A stretch of 45,717 nt of DNA, taken from a virus. Position 1 is the first letter of the stretch. Each line of letters opens with the position of its first letter. The stretch is taken from positions 1 to 45,717 of IMG/VR virus record IMGVR_UViG_3300020470_000032; one strand, written 5' to 3'. Below the pieces are notes generated by a model. It was given only the letters and a program-made list of their open reading frames with translations. It was not told the origin of the DNA and did no database searches. A program made the translations under genes and the position numbers. Of the stretch, positions 16,269 to 25,502 are shown piece by piece.

Positions 16269-16733
16269 ATGGGAGCGATGAAACCCCCAAGTCGGAAGAG
16301 TTGTTACAATTTCCGAGTGACGGAAGTAAACCGAGTACTGGACGGAGACACGATAGATGTCACCATAGATCTTGGATTCGATTTATTCAAGAAAGAACGG
16401 GTAAGAATTGCGGGAGTAGACACCCCAGAGAAACGTACCAGAGACCTAGAAGAGAAAGCACTGGGTCTTGATGCTACCGAGTGGATGAAAAAACATTTAG
16501 AGGATACTATTGCAGGTGATGAAGAACTCATTATTAGAACAGAACTTGTGGGTGGCATGGGGAAGTATGGCAGGCTTCTTGGTTGGCTCTACGTTGGCGA
16601 TGATACTGTTTCACTAAATGAACAGATGATTGAAGAAGGATATGCTTGGGAGTACGATGGTGGAACCAAGCAGAAGAACTTCGAAGAACTCCGTGAAATT
16701 CGTAGGGGGCGAGGTACATTAGACGAATCATAG
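16269..16733 (+). CDS. Staphylococcal-type nuclease (thermonuclease family)
   Basis: A 154-residue SNase-fold protein. The catalytic signatures are all present: DGDTIDVTIDLG (residues 25-36), VRIAGVDTPE with Arg46, Asp51 and Glu54, and KYGRLLGWLY with Arg102, the equivalents of the Arg, Asp, Glu and Arg active-site residues of micrococcal nuclease. It would cleave DNA or RNA in a calcium-dependent way. I chose the ATG at 16269 because GGAG lies seven bases upstream; a TTG at 16248 would add seven residues. There is no signal peptide, so it probably acts in the cytoplasm, perhaps in host DNA breakdown. It is behind an exact late promoter. Confidence 0.85.
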   Translation: MGAMKPPSRKSCYNFRVTEVNRVLDGDTIDVTIDLGFDLFKKERVRIAGVDTPEKRTRDLEEKALGLDATEWMKKHLEDTIAGDEELIIRTELVGGMGKYGRLLGWLYVGDDTVSLNEQMIEEGYAWEYDGGTKQKNFEELREIRRGRGTLDES

Positions 16734-16736
16734 ATT

Positions 16737-17057
16737 ATGGATAAACATGATATTCCTTTTATAGGAGACTTTTATACAAAGGCAGAAGTAGATAAAATGA
16801 TTGCTGATGCCCTTGATGAAGCGAGAGCGATTGATGAAGCATCAATGGCAGAACATAATTTCAAAGCAACTATCATTAGTATGGTACTTGGATTTATATG
16901 TCTTGCCTTATTTCTTGATGGAACATTACGGTTACTTGGTATCATTCCACCCTTTATGGATATAGATATAAGTATAGTCGATAAGATTGCAGAGAAAGTA
17001 GAAACAGAAGTTCTGCCTTTGATCAATCAAGCTAAAGGATATATACCGAGGTTATAA
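16737..17057 (+). CDS. Membrane-anchored small protein before gp17, function unknown
   Basis: A 106-residue protein with an acidic Ala-rich helix (residues about 14-40, TKAEVDKMIADALDEARAID), one membrane span (about 44-61, TIISMVLGFICLALFLDG) and a second amphipathic helix at the C-terminus. It looks like a helical anchor protein with soluble helices on both sides. Its last base pair is shared with the gp17 start (TAATG), so expression is coupled to the large terminase. No family is recognised. Confidence 0.6.
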   Translation: MDKHDIPFIGDFYTKAEVDKMIADALDEARAIDEASMAEHNFKATIISMVLGFICLALFLDGTLRLLGIIPPFMDIDISIVDKIAEKVETEVLPLINQAKGYIPRL

Positions 17058-18721
17058 TGTCATCCGACCAAATATATTTGGGTAATCCCAATCTAAAGAA
17101 AACGAATGTAGCTATTCAATGGACAAATGAACAGGTACAGGAGTTTTTGAAGTGCAAGGATGATCCAGTATATTTTGCATTAAATTATATACAAATTGTA
17201 TCTCTGGATGAAGGTTTAGTTCCTTTCAAGATGTATCCTTTTCAGGAAAAGCTTGTAAGAAATTTCCACGAGAATCGATTCAATATATGTAAGATGCCAC
17301 GACAGACTGGTAAGTCTACTACGTGTGTATCTTATTTGTTACACTACGCAGTTTTTAATGATAATGTCAATATTGCAATTCTGGCAAACAAAGCGTCCAC
17401 TGCTAGAGATCTACTTGGTAGACTCCAACTCGCTTATGAGAATCTACCTAAATGGATGCAACAAGGAATTGTATCATGGAATAAAGGTTCGCTGGAGTTA
17501 GAAAATGGATCTAAAATTATCGCAGCAAGCACGTCTGCATCTGCTGTCCGAGGCGGCTCCTATAATATCATCTTTCTCGATGAGTTCGCCTTCATCCCGA
17601 ATCACATTGCTGATCAATTCTTTGCCTCTGTTTACCCTACTATTAGCTCTGGTAAAAGCACAAAAGTCATAATGGTTTCTACCCCTCATGGTATGAATCA
17701 TTTCTATCGATATTGGCATGAAGCACAGAGGGGTAACAATGAGTACATAGCAACAGAAGTTCATTGGTCTGAAGTACCAGGAAGAGATGCTGCATGGAAA
17801 GCACAGACTATTGCTAACACTTCTGATCAACAGTTTAGAGTTGAGTTTGAATGTGAGTTCTTAGGATCTGTTGATACACTAATTACACCAGCTAAACTTC
17901 GTGCTTTAGTATATGAGAATCCAATAGAATCTAATAAAGGAATGGATATCTATACTAGACCAGTTGATAAGCATGATTATATTATTACAGTTGACGTTGC
18001 TAGAGGAGTAGGAATAGATTACTCAGCATTTGTAGTATTTGATACGACTAAGTTTCCGCATGAAATAGTAGCAAAGTATAGGAACAATGAAATAAAACCA
18101 ATGTTGTTCCCATCTATTATACATGATATTGCAAAGGCATATAACAATGCTTATATACTTTGTGAAGTAAATGATATTGGGGATCAAGTTGCAAGTATTC
18201 TAAACTTTGATCTTGAGTATGAAAATGTATTGATGTGTTCTATGAGAGGTAGAGCAGGTCAAATAGTTGGTCAAGGATTCTCTGGTAAGAAGACTCAGTT
18301 AGGAGTCAAGATGTCTAAGACTGTCAAGAAGGTTGGTTGTTCTAACCTAAAAACTATTATAGAAGATGATAAACTTCTATTCAAAGATTACGAAATAATA
18401 AGTGAACTAACAACGTTTATTCAAAAGCATAATTCATTTGAAGCAGAAGAAGGATGTAATGATGACTTAGCAATGTGCTTAGTTATCTTTGCTTGGTTAA
18501 TATGTCAGGATTATTTCAAGGAAATGTCTGATCAGGATATACGTCAGAGGATATATAATGATCAAAAGAATCAAATAGAACAGGACATGGCTCCTTTTGG
18601 ATTTATTGTTGATGGACAAGAGGAAGATACGTTTGTTGATAGTGATGGAGATCTATGGTCATCAGATAAGGAGCTAACCAGTCAGTATGGAGATATGAGT
18701 TTCATGTGGGAGTACCGTTAG
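17057..18721 (+). CDS. gp17: gp17 large terminase subunit (packaging ATPase/nuclease)
   Basis: A 554-residue packaging motor protein. The N-terminal ATPase has Walker A PRQTGKST (81-88) and Walker B with catalytic Glu, IIFLDEFAFI (171-180), then the coupling motif VSTPHG (208-213). The C-terminal RNase-H-type nuclease has its acidic triad: Asp313 in TVDVARG, Glu370 in LCEVNDIGDQ, and Asp470 in CNDDLAM. gp17 docks on the portal gp20, pumps DNA with ATP and cuts headful ends. Length is close to T4 gp17 (610). It overlaps the previous gene by one base. Confidence 0.96.
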   Translation: MSSDQIYLGNPNLKKTNVAIQWTNEQVQEFLKCKDDPVYFALNYIQIVSLDEGLVPFKMYPFQEKLVRNFHENRFNICKMPRQTGKSTTCVSYLLHYAVFNDNVNIAILANKASTARDLLGRLQLAYENLPKWMQQGIVSWNKGSLELENGSKIIAASTSASAVRGGSYNIIFLDEFAFIPNHIADQFFASVYPTISSGKSTKVIMVSTPHGMNHFYRYWHEAQRGNNEYIATEVHWSEVPGRDAAWKAQTIANTSDQQFRVEFECEFLGSVDTLITPAKLRALVYENPIESNKGMDIYTRPVDKHDYIITVDVARGVGIDYSAFVVFDTTKFPHEIVAKYRNNEIKPMLFPSIIHDIAKAYNNAYILCEVNDIGDQVASILNFDLEYENVLMCSMRGRAGQIVGQGFSGKKTQLGVKMSKTVKKVGCSNLKTIIEDDKLLFKDYEIISELTTFIQKHNSFEAEEGCNDDLAMCLVIFAWLICQDYFKEMSDQDIRQRIYNDQKNQIEQDMAPFGFIVDGQEEDTFVDSDGDLWSSDKELTSQYGDMSFMWEYR

Positions 18722-18734
18722 ACCGACCCAAAAA

Positions 18735-18742
18735 TATAAATA
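18735..18742 (+). promoter_or_regulatory. T4-type late promoter (TATAAATA) for gp18
   Basis: An exact TATAAATA octamer lies in the 66-base gap between gp17 and gp18, 45 bases before the gp18 ATG, with a strong GAGGAG ribosome-binding site between. Confidence 0.78.
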
Positions 18743-18787
18743 ATTTCAGATTCATTCATATGACACTCTTATCGAGGAGACAAAAAA

Positions 18788-21007
18788 ATGGTTAGTAAAT
18801 TAGCATCTCCTGGGGTATTTGTCCAGGAGAGAGACTTCACAAGGGGTGGCATTGATCCTTCATTCCTAAATTTTGGTGCGTTTGCAGGAGTATTTGAGAA
18901 AGGACCCATTGGTAGTCCTACTCTAGTCACTACTGAAGCTCAACTAATTGACTTATTTGGCACACCAAATGATAACAATGCAGAGTATTGGTATACAGTA
19001 TCGAACTTCTTAGAGTACGGTGGTGTCTGCTATGTAGTTCGTATAGAAGATGCATCGCAGAAAAACGCTGTAACTGGCGGTGGTTCTGCTCCTCTCATCA
19101 AGTCATACGAGCATTGGGAGAATACAGTCTCCTCAAGTGCTGGTGCATATAACTTCGCTGCAAGAACAGCAGGAACATGGGGTAACAGCCTCGGTGTTGC
19201 AGTTGTAGATTACGGTGCAGACCAGACACTTACTCTCGATGCAGGATCATACACTTTCTCAAAAGGTGACACAATCGCAAATGTTGCAGAACTTGTGGTT
19301 AGTGACACAACAGAATTCGCTGATGGCGAAACTGTATACGCAGCAAATACAACTACAGTACTAGGAACAGTAACAAACGTCAATGCAACAAACAAGACAA
19401 TAAGGGTGTCACTTGCTGCTGGACAATCAATTGCTGTTGACGATGGAATTGCAGAGACATCAAATGCTGCTGCAGATGCAACAGTTAGTGCAGTCACAGT
19501 AAATACACTTTACGTATATAACTGGGATAGTGCTACTTCTAAATTAGATGTAATTTCTGATGGTTTCCCTGGAGCAAAAATTATCGTTGGAGATAAGTTC
19601 CTTGATACTGCTGGATCACCTGCAACAGCAACTGTAGCTGGTGTTGCTGACTGGTGGGATCTACAAGAAGTTTACAGTGGTAAGACATGGTTCTCAGTAG
19701 CTGGCAAGCCTGGTACTTCTCAGTATGCAGCAGATAAGAATGCTAAGTATGACGAACTACATGTTGTTGTCTATGATAACGATGGTGGTATAACTGGAAC
19801 TCCTGGTACAATCCTTGAGACATTTGCTAATGTTTCTAAGATCTCAGGTGCTAAGACTCCACAAGGAGAAACAAATTATTTTGTAGATGTAATTCAAAAT
19901 AATTCTTCTTACGTATATGCTAAGTCAACATCTTATACGGTTACTGACATTTCTGGATTGATTGCAACTCCAGGATCAGGTACTGATACAAACGGACAGA
20001 TTGGTTCTACTGATGCTGGTACTGCTGGTTCTATTCTAAGATACGATCTTATCGGATCTGCTGGAATGACCTTTGCAAGTGGAGCAGATGATAACACACC
20101 TTCTGTTGGAGAGATTTCAATAGCATACGATGAGTTCGATGATGTTGAAACAATCGATGTAGACTTCATCCTTCAAGGACCAGGTGGAGCAAACCTAACA
20201 GATTCTGTTACTAAAGCACAGAAGATTATTTCTATCTGTAATAACAGAAAGGATTGCATGGGATTCATTTCACCATACAAGTCAACACAGGTTGGAGTTT
20301 CTAATTCTGCCACTCAACTTACTAACGTTGTTGATTTCTACAATCAACTAAACAGCAGTTCTTATGTTGTATTTGATAGTGGTTGGAAATATATCTATGA
20401 TCGTTTCAACGATACATACCGTTATGTTCCTCTGAATGGAGACATTGGTGGACTTATGGTAAATACTGCAACAGTTGCAGACCCTTGGTTCTCACCTGCT
20501 GGTCTAAATAGAGGCGGTATTCGTAACGTTGTAAAACTTGCTTTCAATCCTAAGAAAGCACAAAGAGATACTCTTTACACAAATAGAATCAACCCAGTTG
20601 CTTCTTTCCCTGGTGAAGGCACAGTACTCTTCGGTGATAAGACTGGTCTTGCAGTCAAGAGTGCATTCGATAGAATCAATGTTCGTAAGTTGTTCTTGGT
20701 TGTTGAGAAAGCAATCGCTAGAGCAGCAAGAGCACAACTCTTTGAATTCAATGATGTTGTTACAAGAACTTTGTTCACTCAGATCGTTGATCCATATCTT
20801 CGTGATGTTCAAGCAAGAAGGGGTATCAATGACTACCTCGTTGTTTGTGACGAATCAAACAACACACCATCAGTAATTGACTCTAATGAGTTTAGAGCTG
20901 ATATTTACATCAAGCCCGCTAGGTCGATCAACTTCATTACTTTGACATTCGTTGCTACACGCACTGGTGTCAGCTTCTCCGAAGTTGTTGCAGCTAACAG
21001 AGGCTAA
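18788..21007 (+). CDS. gp18: gp18 tail sheath protein
   Basis: A 739-residue contractile sheath subunit. The N-terminus ASPGVFVQERDFTRGGIDPS and the following FGAFAGVFEKGPIGSPTLV are the typical sheath opening. The C-terminal domain (RDVQARRGINDYLVVCDESN, then ADIYIKPARSINFITLTFVA) is the conserved core that interlocks neighbouring subunits. The middle (about 100-420) is a Thr/Ala-rich, variable, surface-exposed insertion. It is longer than T4 gp18 (659), in keeping with cyanophage sheaths. A GAGGAG site and an exact late promoter precede it, predicting abundant late expression. Confidence 0.95.
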   Translation: MVSKLASPGVFVQERDFTRGGIDPSFLNFGAFAGVFEKGPIGSPTLVTTEAQLIDLFGTPNDNNAEYWYTVSNFLEYGGVCYVVRIEDASQKNAVTGGGSAPLIKSYEHWENTVSSSAGAYNFAARTAGTWGNSLGVAVVDYGADQTLTLDAGSYTFSKGDTIANVAELVVSDTTEFADGETVYAANTTTVLGTVTNVNATNKTIRVSLAAGQSIAVDDGIAETSNAAADATVSAVTVNTLYVYNWDSATSKLDVISDGFPGAKIIVGDKFLDTAGSPATATVAGVADWWDLQEVYSGKTWFSVAGKPGTSQYAADKNAKYDELHVVVYDNDGGITGTPGTILETFANVSKISGAKTPQGETNYFVDVIQNNSSYVYAKSTSYTVTDISGLIATPGSGTDTNGQIGSTDAGTAGSILRYDLIGSAGMTFASGADDNTPSVGEISIAYDEFDDVETIDVDFILQGPGGANLTDSVTKAQKIISICNNRKDCMGFISPYKSTQVGVSNSATQLTNVVDFYNQLNSSSYVVFDSGWKYIYDRFNDTYRYVPLNGDIGGLMVNTATVADPWFSPAGLNRGGIRNVVKLAFNPKKAQRDTLYTNRINPVASFPGEGTVLFGDKTGLAVKSAFDRINVRKLFLVVEKAIARAARAQLFEFNDVVTRTLFTQIVDPYLRDVQARRGINDYLVVCDESNNTPSVIDSNEFRADIYIKPARSINFITLTFVATRTGVSFSEVVAANRG

Positions 21008-21048
21008 TCAACTTATAGACCTATCACCAAAATAATCGGAGTAAAGAA

Positions 21049-21645
21049 ATGGCAGAAGTAACAAAAGGTCCACAGAACGTCAACATCTCAGCCTTTAGAG
21101 AAAGGTTGAGAGGTGGTGGTGCTAGACCTAACCTGTATGAGGTTGTACTCAACCTTCCTAATGGACTCGACTTTGCAGACGCTTCAGGCGTTCAGGATAA
21201 GTCTAGATTCTTAGTAAAGGCTGCAGCACTTCCAGCATCCAACTTAGGAGTTGTAGAAGTTCCCTTCCGTGGTCGTCAGCTAAAGGTTGCTGGAGACAGG
21301 ACATTTGATACTTGGACAGTTACCGTTCTCAACGATACTGATTTCAAAGTACGTTCAGCAATGGAAGCATGGACAAACCAAATCAATAATAACTACACCA
21401 ACATCGGTGTACAAAATCCAGATACATATCAACAAGATGCTTTTGTCTATCAGTTAGATAGAGAAGAGAGGGTACTTAGAGGATATAAGTTCTTCGGAAT
21501 TTTCCCAACTAACGTATCACAGATTGATCTTGCATTTGACACTAACGATACAATCGAAGAGTTCACAGTTGAATTCCAAGTTCAGTGGTGGCAAGCACAA
21601 GCAGGAGAATTGGGTGGTGAAGCAATCGCTGGAGCTAACTTCTAG
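21049..21645 (+). CDS. gp19: gp19 tail tube protein
   Basis: A 198-residue tube subunit. The segments NISAFRERLRGGGARPNLYE, LVKAAALPASNLGVVEVPFR and GRQLKVAGDRTFDTWTVTVL are the conserved gp19 core, forming the stacked hexameric rings through which DNA passes. The end EFTVEFQVQWWQAQAGELGG is also typical. T4 gp19 has 163 residues; cyanophage versions are longer as here. A CGGAG ribosome-binding site lies nine bases before the start, and I see no separate late-promoter box in the 41-base gap, so it is probably transcribed with gp18. Confidence 0.94.
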   Translation: MAEVTKGPQNVNISAFRERLRGGGARPNLYEVVLNLPNGLDFADASGVQDKSRFLVKAAALPASNLGVVEVPFRGRQLKVAGDRTFDTWTVTVLNDTDFKVRSAMEAWTNQINNNYTNIGVQNPDTYQQDAFVYQLDREERVLRGYKFFGIFPTNVSQIDLAFDTNDTIEEFTVEFQVQWWQAQAGELGGEAIAGANF

Positions 21646-21652
21646 TACTTGA

Positions 21653-21659
21653 CTAAATA
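21653..21659 (+). promoter_or_regulatory. Late-promoter-like CTAAATA box for gp20
   Basis: CTAAATA lies 29 bases before the portal gene start in the 43-base gap after gp19. It matches the element class seen before 260, 2484 and 26969. Confidence 0.5.
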
Positions 21660-21688
21660 GTATTAGAAAGAATAGCAAATTTTTTGCG

Positions 21689-23341
21689 ATGGCTGAATTA
21701 TTTGGATACTCAATTAAGAGAGCGAATCAGGGGAAGGTAGACAAGAAGTCTGTTTCTCCTGTTCCCCCAAATGAAGAAGATGGAGCAGTATCCATAGCGG
21801 CTGGTGGTCACTATGGATATTTTGTTGATCTTGATGGTGGTGGAAAAAATGAACATGAGCTCCTTAGAAGGTATCGTGAAATGTCACTTCATCCAGAAGT
21901 GGATGGTGCAATTGAAGATATTATTAATGAAGCAGTTGTAAGTGACCTATATGAATCTCCAGTTCAGATAGAGTTATCTAATCTGAATCAGAGTAATAAA
22001 GTAAAGAAACTAATTAGAGAAGAGTTTGAATACGTAAAGAGACTCTTAGATTTTGATAAAAAGTCCCATGAGATATTCCGTAGATGGTATGTCGATGGGC
22101 GTTTATATTATCATAAACTAATTGATTTTGAAGATCCTACCAAGGGAATTACAGAACTAAGGTATATTGATCCTCAAAAAATCAAGTTAGTAAAAGAAGT
22201 TGTCAAGGGAAGTAATAACGATAATCAAGATAACTTAGCAGCAAAGTATGATTACGGTGCTGTATTAGAATATTTCATCTACAATCCAAAAGGTATCAAA
22301 CAGAATCCTAGCCCTATGGGTATGGGTGCTTCTGGTCCTATTGGGTCTGGAATAAAGATGGCAAGAGATTCCGTTACCTATGTTCAGTCTGGATTGATTG
22401 ATGCGAACAAAGGTATGTGTCTTTCATATCTTCATAAAGGAATCAAAGCTCTAAATCAACTAAGAATGATAGAAGACTCTTTGGTCATCTATCGTATGTC
22501 TCGTGCTCCAGAACGTAGAATATTTTATATTGATGTAGGTAACTTACCTAAAGTCAAAGCAGAGCAATACCTCCGTGAGGTAATGTCTCGCTACAGAAAT
22601 AAAATGGTTTATGATGCTAACACAGGTGAGATAAGAGACGACAAAAAACATATGTCCATGTTGGAAGATTTCTGGCTTCCTAGACGTGAAGGTGGTAGAG
22701 GAACTGAAATCTCTACATTACCTGGTGGACAGAACCTTGGTGAATTATCAGACGTTGAATACTTCAAGAAGAAATTATATAGATCTCTCAATGTTCCCAT
22801 CTCACGTATGGAAGCAGAGGGTGGTTTCAACCTTGGACGTTCATCAGAAATTCTTCGTGATGAATTGAAGTTTACTAAATTTGTTGGAAGACTCCGCAAG
22901 AAGTTTAGTGATCTTTTCATGGATCTACTCAAGACTCAACTTGTTCTAAAGGGCATTACTAGTCCAGAAGAATGGGATGACATGAAAGAGTCTATCCAAT
23001 TCGATTATATCTACGACAATCACTTCTCAGAACTTAAGGAATCAGAACTCTTACAAGAGAGAATCAATCTTGCATCTGCTGCAGATCCTTATGTTGGTAA
23101 GTACTTCTCTGTCGAATATGTCCGTGCAGAAATTCTCAAGCAGACAGACAGTGAAAGAGATGAGATGGATAAGCGTATAGAATATGAGAAAGATGAAGGT
23201 ATCATTCCTCCATCTGAAGAAGAGTTGATGGCTATGCAAGGTATGGCTGGAGGAGCAGATCCTGCTATAGGTGGAGCACCTATGGATCCAGAGATCAATG
23301 CTTCCGCAGCAGAACCTCCTAAAGACAAAGGAGTCATATAA
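21689..23341 (+). CDS. gp20: gp20 portal vertex protein
   Basis: A 550-residue portal protein, close to T4 gp20 (524). Conserved blocks are HELLRRYREMSLHPEVDGAI followed by EDIINEAVV near residues 52-80, the RRWYVDGRLYYHKLID block, the stem-region block YRMSRAPERRIFYIDVGNLP, then DFWLPRREGGRGTEISTLPG and the following NLNVPISRME-type segment (YRSLNVPISRMEAEGGF). The dodecameric portal starts prohead assembly and docks the terminase and then the neck. The C-terminal tail is Gly/Ala/Pro rich. No good ribosome-binding site is visible directly upstream of the ATG. Confidence 0.96.
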   Translation: MAELFGYSIKRANQGKVDKKSVSPVPPNEEDGAVSIAAGGHYGYFVDLDGGGKNEHELLRRYREMSLHPEVDGAIEDIINEAVVSDLYESPVQIELSNLNQSNKVKKLIREEFEYVKRLLDFDKKSHEIFRRWYVDGRLYYHKLIDFEDPTKGITELRYIDPQKIKLVKEVVKGSNNDNQDNLAAKYDYGAVLEYFIYNPKGIKQNPSPMGMGASGPIGSGIKMARDSVTYVQSGLIDANKGMCLSYLHKGIKALNQLRMIEDSLVIYRMSRAPERRIFYIDVGNLPKVKAEQYLREVMSRYRNKMVYDANTGEIRDDKKHMSMLEDFWLPRREGGRGTEISTLPGGQNLGELSDVEYFKKKLYRSLNVPISRMEAEGGFNLGRSSEILRDELKFTKFVGRLRKKFSDLFMDLLKTQLVLKGITSPEEWDDMKESIQFDYIYDNHFSELKESELLQERINLASAADPYVGKYFSVEYVRAEILKQTDSERDEMDKRIEYEKDEGIIPPSEEELMAMQGMAGGADPAIGGAPMDPEINASAAEPPKDKGVI

Positions 23342-23344
23342 ATA
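23337..23344 (+). promoter_or_regulatory. T4-type late promoter (TATAAATA) before the prohead core gene
   Basis: An exact TATAAATA octamer spans the gp20 stop codon, 22 bases before the ATG at 23367. It is followed by a second AATAAT. Confidence 0.65.
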
Positions 23345-23366
23345 AATAATATATATTGAACATAAC

Positions 23367-23723
23367 ATGGAATTTGATACTATTGACGCTATACAAAGTG
23401 GTAATAGGGCAAAAGCTATTGACCATATGAAAGCAATCCTTGGGGATAAAGCTCTCAATGTTGTCGATGCTCAAAGGCAAGCTATTGCTCAACAAATGTT
23501 TGGTGATGCTATTGGAGCAGAACCAGTAGAACCATCTACAGATGAAGTTGAAACTACTGCTGATACGGAAGTACCAGATATAGTTGAACCTACATTACCA
23601 GATAGTAGTCCAGAAGTAGCAGACACATTAGCGAAAGCAAGTGCAGCTATAGCTGGTGAACAACCACAAGATGAAGTAACACCAGAGGAACCAACAGATG
23701 AAACTGATCAAGGAACTGAATGA
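23367..23723 (+). CDS. Probable prohead core protein (gp67/gp68 position)
   Basis: A 118-residue protein lying between portal gp20 and protease gp21, where T4 has the core proteins gp67 and gp68. The N-terminal 50 residues form a helix (MEFDTIDAIQSGNRAKAIDH, then KALNVVDAQRQAIAQQMFGD). The rest is a Glu/Thr/Pro-rich acidic tail (EPSTDEVETTADTEVPDIVE). Small, acidic, helical proteins at this place form part of the scaffold core that is degraded on maturation. It overlaps the gp21 start by 26 bases. Identity with gp67 is by position and composition only. Confidence 0.6.
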   Translation: MEFDTIDAIQSGNRAKAIDHMKAILGDKALNVVDAQRQAIAQQMFGDAIGAEPVEPSTDEVETTADTEVPDIVEPTLPDSSPEVADTLAKASAAIAGEQPQDEVTPEEPTDETDQGTE

Positions 23724-24342
23724 AGAAGTAGATTACCTTGTCGAAGAGAATGAAGGTAAAAAGAACCACTATATACAAGGGGTCTTTCTTCAATCTGAGA
23801 TAACTAATCGAAACGGAAGGATGTATCCTAAGTCCGTACTGGACAGGGAGGTCAAAAATTACAATGAGAAGTACATCAGGACTAATAGAGCTCTTGGTGA
23901 ACTTGGTCATCCCGAAGGTCCTACTGTAAACTTAGATCGTGTATCACACAAGATCACAGAACTAAAGGAAGATGGTAATAACTTCGTTGGAAAAGCAAAA
24001 CTGCTTGATACTCCAATGGGGAACATTGCAAAGAATCTTTTAGGTGAAGGAGTAAAGCTTGGAGTATCATCCAGAGGGATGGGAACTCTAAAGCGTGAGA
24101 ACGGTGCTAGTGTAGTTGGCGAAGATTTTATGCTTGCCACTGCTGCGGATATCGTTTCAGACCCATCCGCACCTGATGCTTTCGTGGAAGGAATCATGGA
24201 AGGAAAAGAGTGGGTTTGGGAAAATGGAAGATTACAAGAGAAAGATATAGCATCTATCAAGCAAGAACTTGATCATGCTACTCTAATCAACATACAGGAG
24301 AAGAAAATCTCCGCATTTGAAACCTTCCTCAAAGGTTTATAA
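23698..24342 (+). CDS. gp21: gp21 prohead core protease
   Basis: A 214-residue serine protease of the herpesvirus-assemblin-like T4 gp21 family. The catalytic His is in GELGHPEG (His71) and the catalytic Ser in KLGVSSRGMGT (Ser124/125). ADIVSDPSAPDAFVEGIMEG is the conserved C-terminal block. It cleaves scaffold and capsid proteins after L/I-x-E motifs during maturation. A GAGG site nine bases upstream supports the start at 23698, inside the preceding gene. Length matches T4 gp21 (about 212). Confidence 0.94.
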   Translation: MKLIKELNEEVDYLVEENEGKKNHYIQGVFLQSEITNRNGRMYPKSVLDREVKNYNEKYIRTNRALGELGHPEGPTVNLDRVSHKITELKEDGNNFVGKAKLLDTPMGNIAKNLLGEGVKLGVSSRGMGTLKRENGASVVGEDFMLATAADIVSDPSAPDAFVEGIMEGKEWVWENGRLQEKDIASIKQELDHATLINIQEKKISAFETFLKGL

Positions 24343-24345
24343 TAT

Positions 24346-24353
24346 TATAAATA
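24346..24353 (+). promoter_or_regulatory. T4-type late promoter (TATAAATA) for gp22
   Basis: An exact TATAAATA octamer lies just after the gp21 stop, 47 bases before the gp22 ATG at 24400 and upstream of its CGGAG ribosome-binding site. Confidence 0.75.
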
Positions 24354-24399
24354 ATATCAGAAATAATTGTTTTTTGCCTATCATACGGAGAAACTAAAA

Positions 24400-25443
24400 A
24401 TGTCGGAACAGGTTATTGAAAAAGAACTACAGGAAATGGAACTACCTAGTCAGTCCAAGACAAAGGCTAATGCAGCAGCAAAGCCTGGAGATCCAATGCC
24501 TAAAGCAGGGAGTAATGCAAGCAATGTGCAGACCCCTGGAAATTCTGCAAGCTACCAAGATCTTGGTGGTCCAACTGTAGATAACAACAAACCAGATGAT
24601 GATAGTAATAAACTATCTTCTGGAAGCGGAGTTACTCAGAGCAGCACAGCATCAAACTCAGGTAAGCATTCTGGTGGTTCAGGAGATGCACAAGATTCTA
24701 CTACAAAGAATAAGTACTTGTACAACTCAGTTGACTGGTCCGCAGACGTAGATGCTCTTGTAGGAACCGAAGAACTCAGTGAAGAGTTCAAGGAAAAAGC
24801 AAAAACAATTTTTGAAGCAGCAATCAACGGAAAGCTTGCAAAACTCTCTGAAGAATTAGAAGAGCATTATGCTACTAAGTTCGAAGAAGAGTTGAAGGAA
24901 GCTAAGTCTGAGCTAAACGAAAAGGTTGATGCTACACTTCAGTACGCAGCAGAAGAGTGGAAGGAAGAGAATTCTCTCGCTGTTGAGTCTGGAATCAAAT
25001 CAGAAATAGCCGAGTCCTTTATGGATGGGCTAAAAAGTCTTTTTGAAGATCATTATGTAACTATCCCTGAAGAAAAATATGATGCATTCGATACTATGGT
25101 AGAAAAACTTGATGATATGGAGCAAAAGCTCAACGAACAAATCGAGAAGAACATTGGTCTTACTAAGGAGATCAGTGAGTCACGTAAGCAAATCGTTGTT
25201 GACGAGTCTGCACGTGGTCTAACTGAAACTCAAAAAGATAAGTTCCAAGAACTTGTTGAAGGTGTTGACTTTGAAAGTGAGGAAGCCTACCGTGGAAAAA
25301 TTGAGACAATTCGGGAGTCATACTTCAAGTCTGAAGTACCTGCCGTGAAGTCAGATGAGCAAGAAGTATTAGCAGAAGGTAACGTTGAGGTATCATCATC
25401 TATGGATTCATATCTTCGTGCTGTTACAGCTTATAAGAAGTAA
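24400..25443 (+). CDS. gp22: gp22 prohead scaffold protein
   Basis: A 347-residue, highly charged, coiled-coil scaffold protein in the gp22 position between gp21 and gp23. The N-terminal 110 residues are low-complexity Ser/Gly/Asn. From about 120 to 290 the protein is a Glu/Lys-rich helix (for example KLAKLSEELEEHYATKFEEE). It fills the prohead core and is degraded by gp21; VLAEG near residue 325 fits the L-x-E cleavage rule. I prefer the ATG at 24400 because CGGAG lies nine bases upstream; a TTG at 24367 would add 11 residues without a ribosome-binding site. Confidence 0.92.
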   Translation: MSEQVIEKELQEMELPSQSKTKANAAAKPGDPMPKAGSNASNVQTPGNSASYQDLGGPTVDNNKPDDDSNKLSSGSGVTQSSTASNSGKHSGGSGDAQDSTTKNKYLYNSVDWSADVDALVGTEELSEEFKEKAKTIFEAAINGKLAKLSEELEEHYATKFEEELKEAKSELNEKVDATLQYAAEEWKEENSLAVESGIKSEIAESFMDGLKSLFEDHYVTIPEEKYDAFDTMVEKLDDMEQKLNEQIEKNIGLTKEISESRKQIVVDESARGLTETQKDKFQELVEGVDFESEEAYRGKIETIRESYFKSEVPAVKSDEQEVLAEGNVEVSSSMDSYLRAVTAYKK

Positions 25444-25502
25444 ATTATCATTAGATAATAAAATCACTCACTAAAAAAACTTAACATAAGTAATTTAAAA
25501 CC

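Noticed and set aside
16124-16471. 115-residue frame overlapping the small membrane gene and the nuclease gene
   Set aside because: The overlapping nuclease frame has all catalytic motifs, whereas this one gives low-complexity basic sequence.
20504-20876. Frames on both strands inside the sheath gene C-terminus
   Set aside because: This is the most conserved part of gp18; the other frames have no support.
21649-21654. TTGACT before gp20 taken as a host -35 box
   Set aside because: No -10 at suitable spacing follows. The overlapping CTAAATA is a better explanation.
25444-25502. Leader of gp23 searched for a late promoter
   Set aside because: Only loose matches (GATAATAAA, ACATAAGTA) are present; I did not list a promoter.
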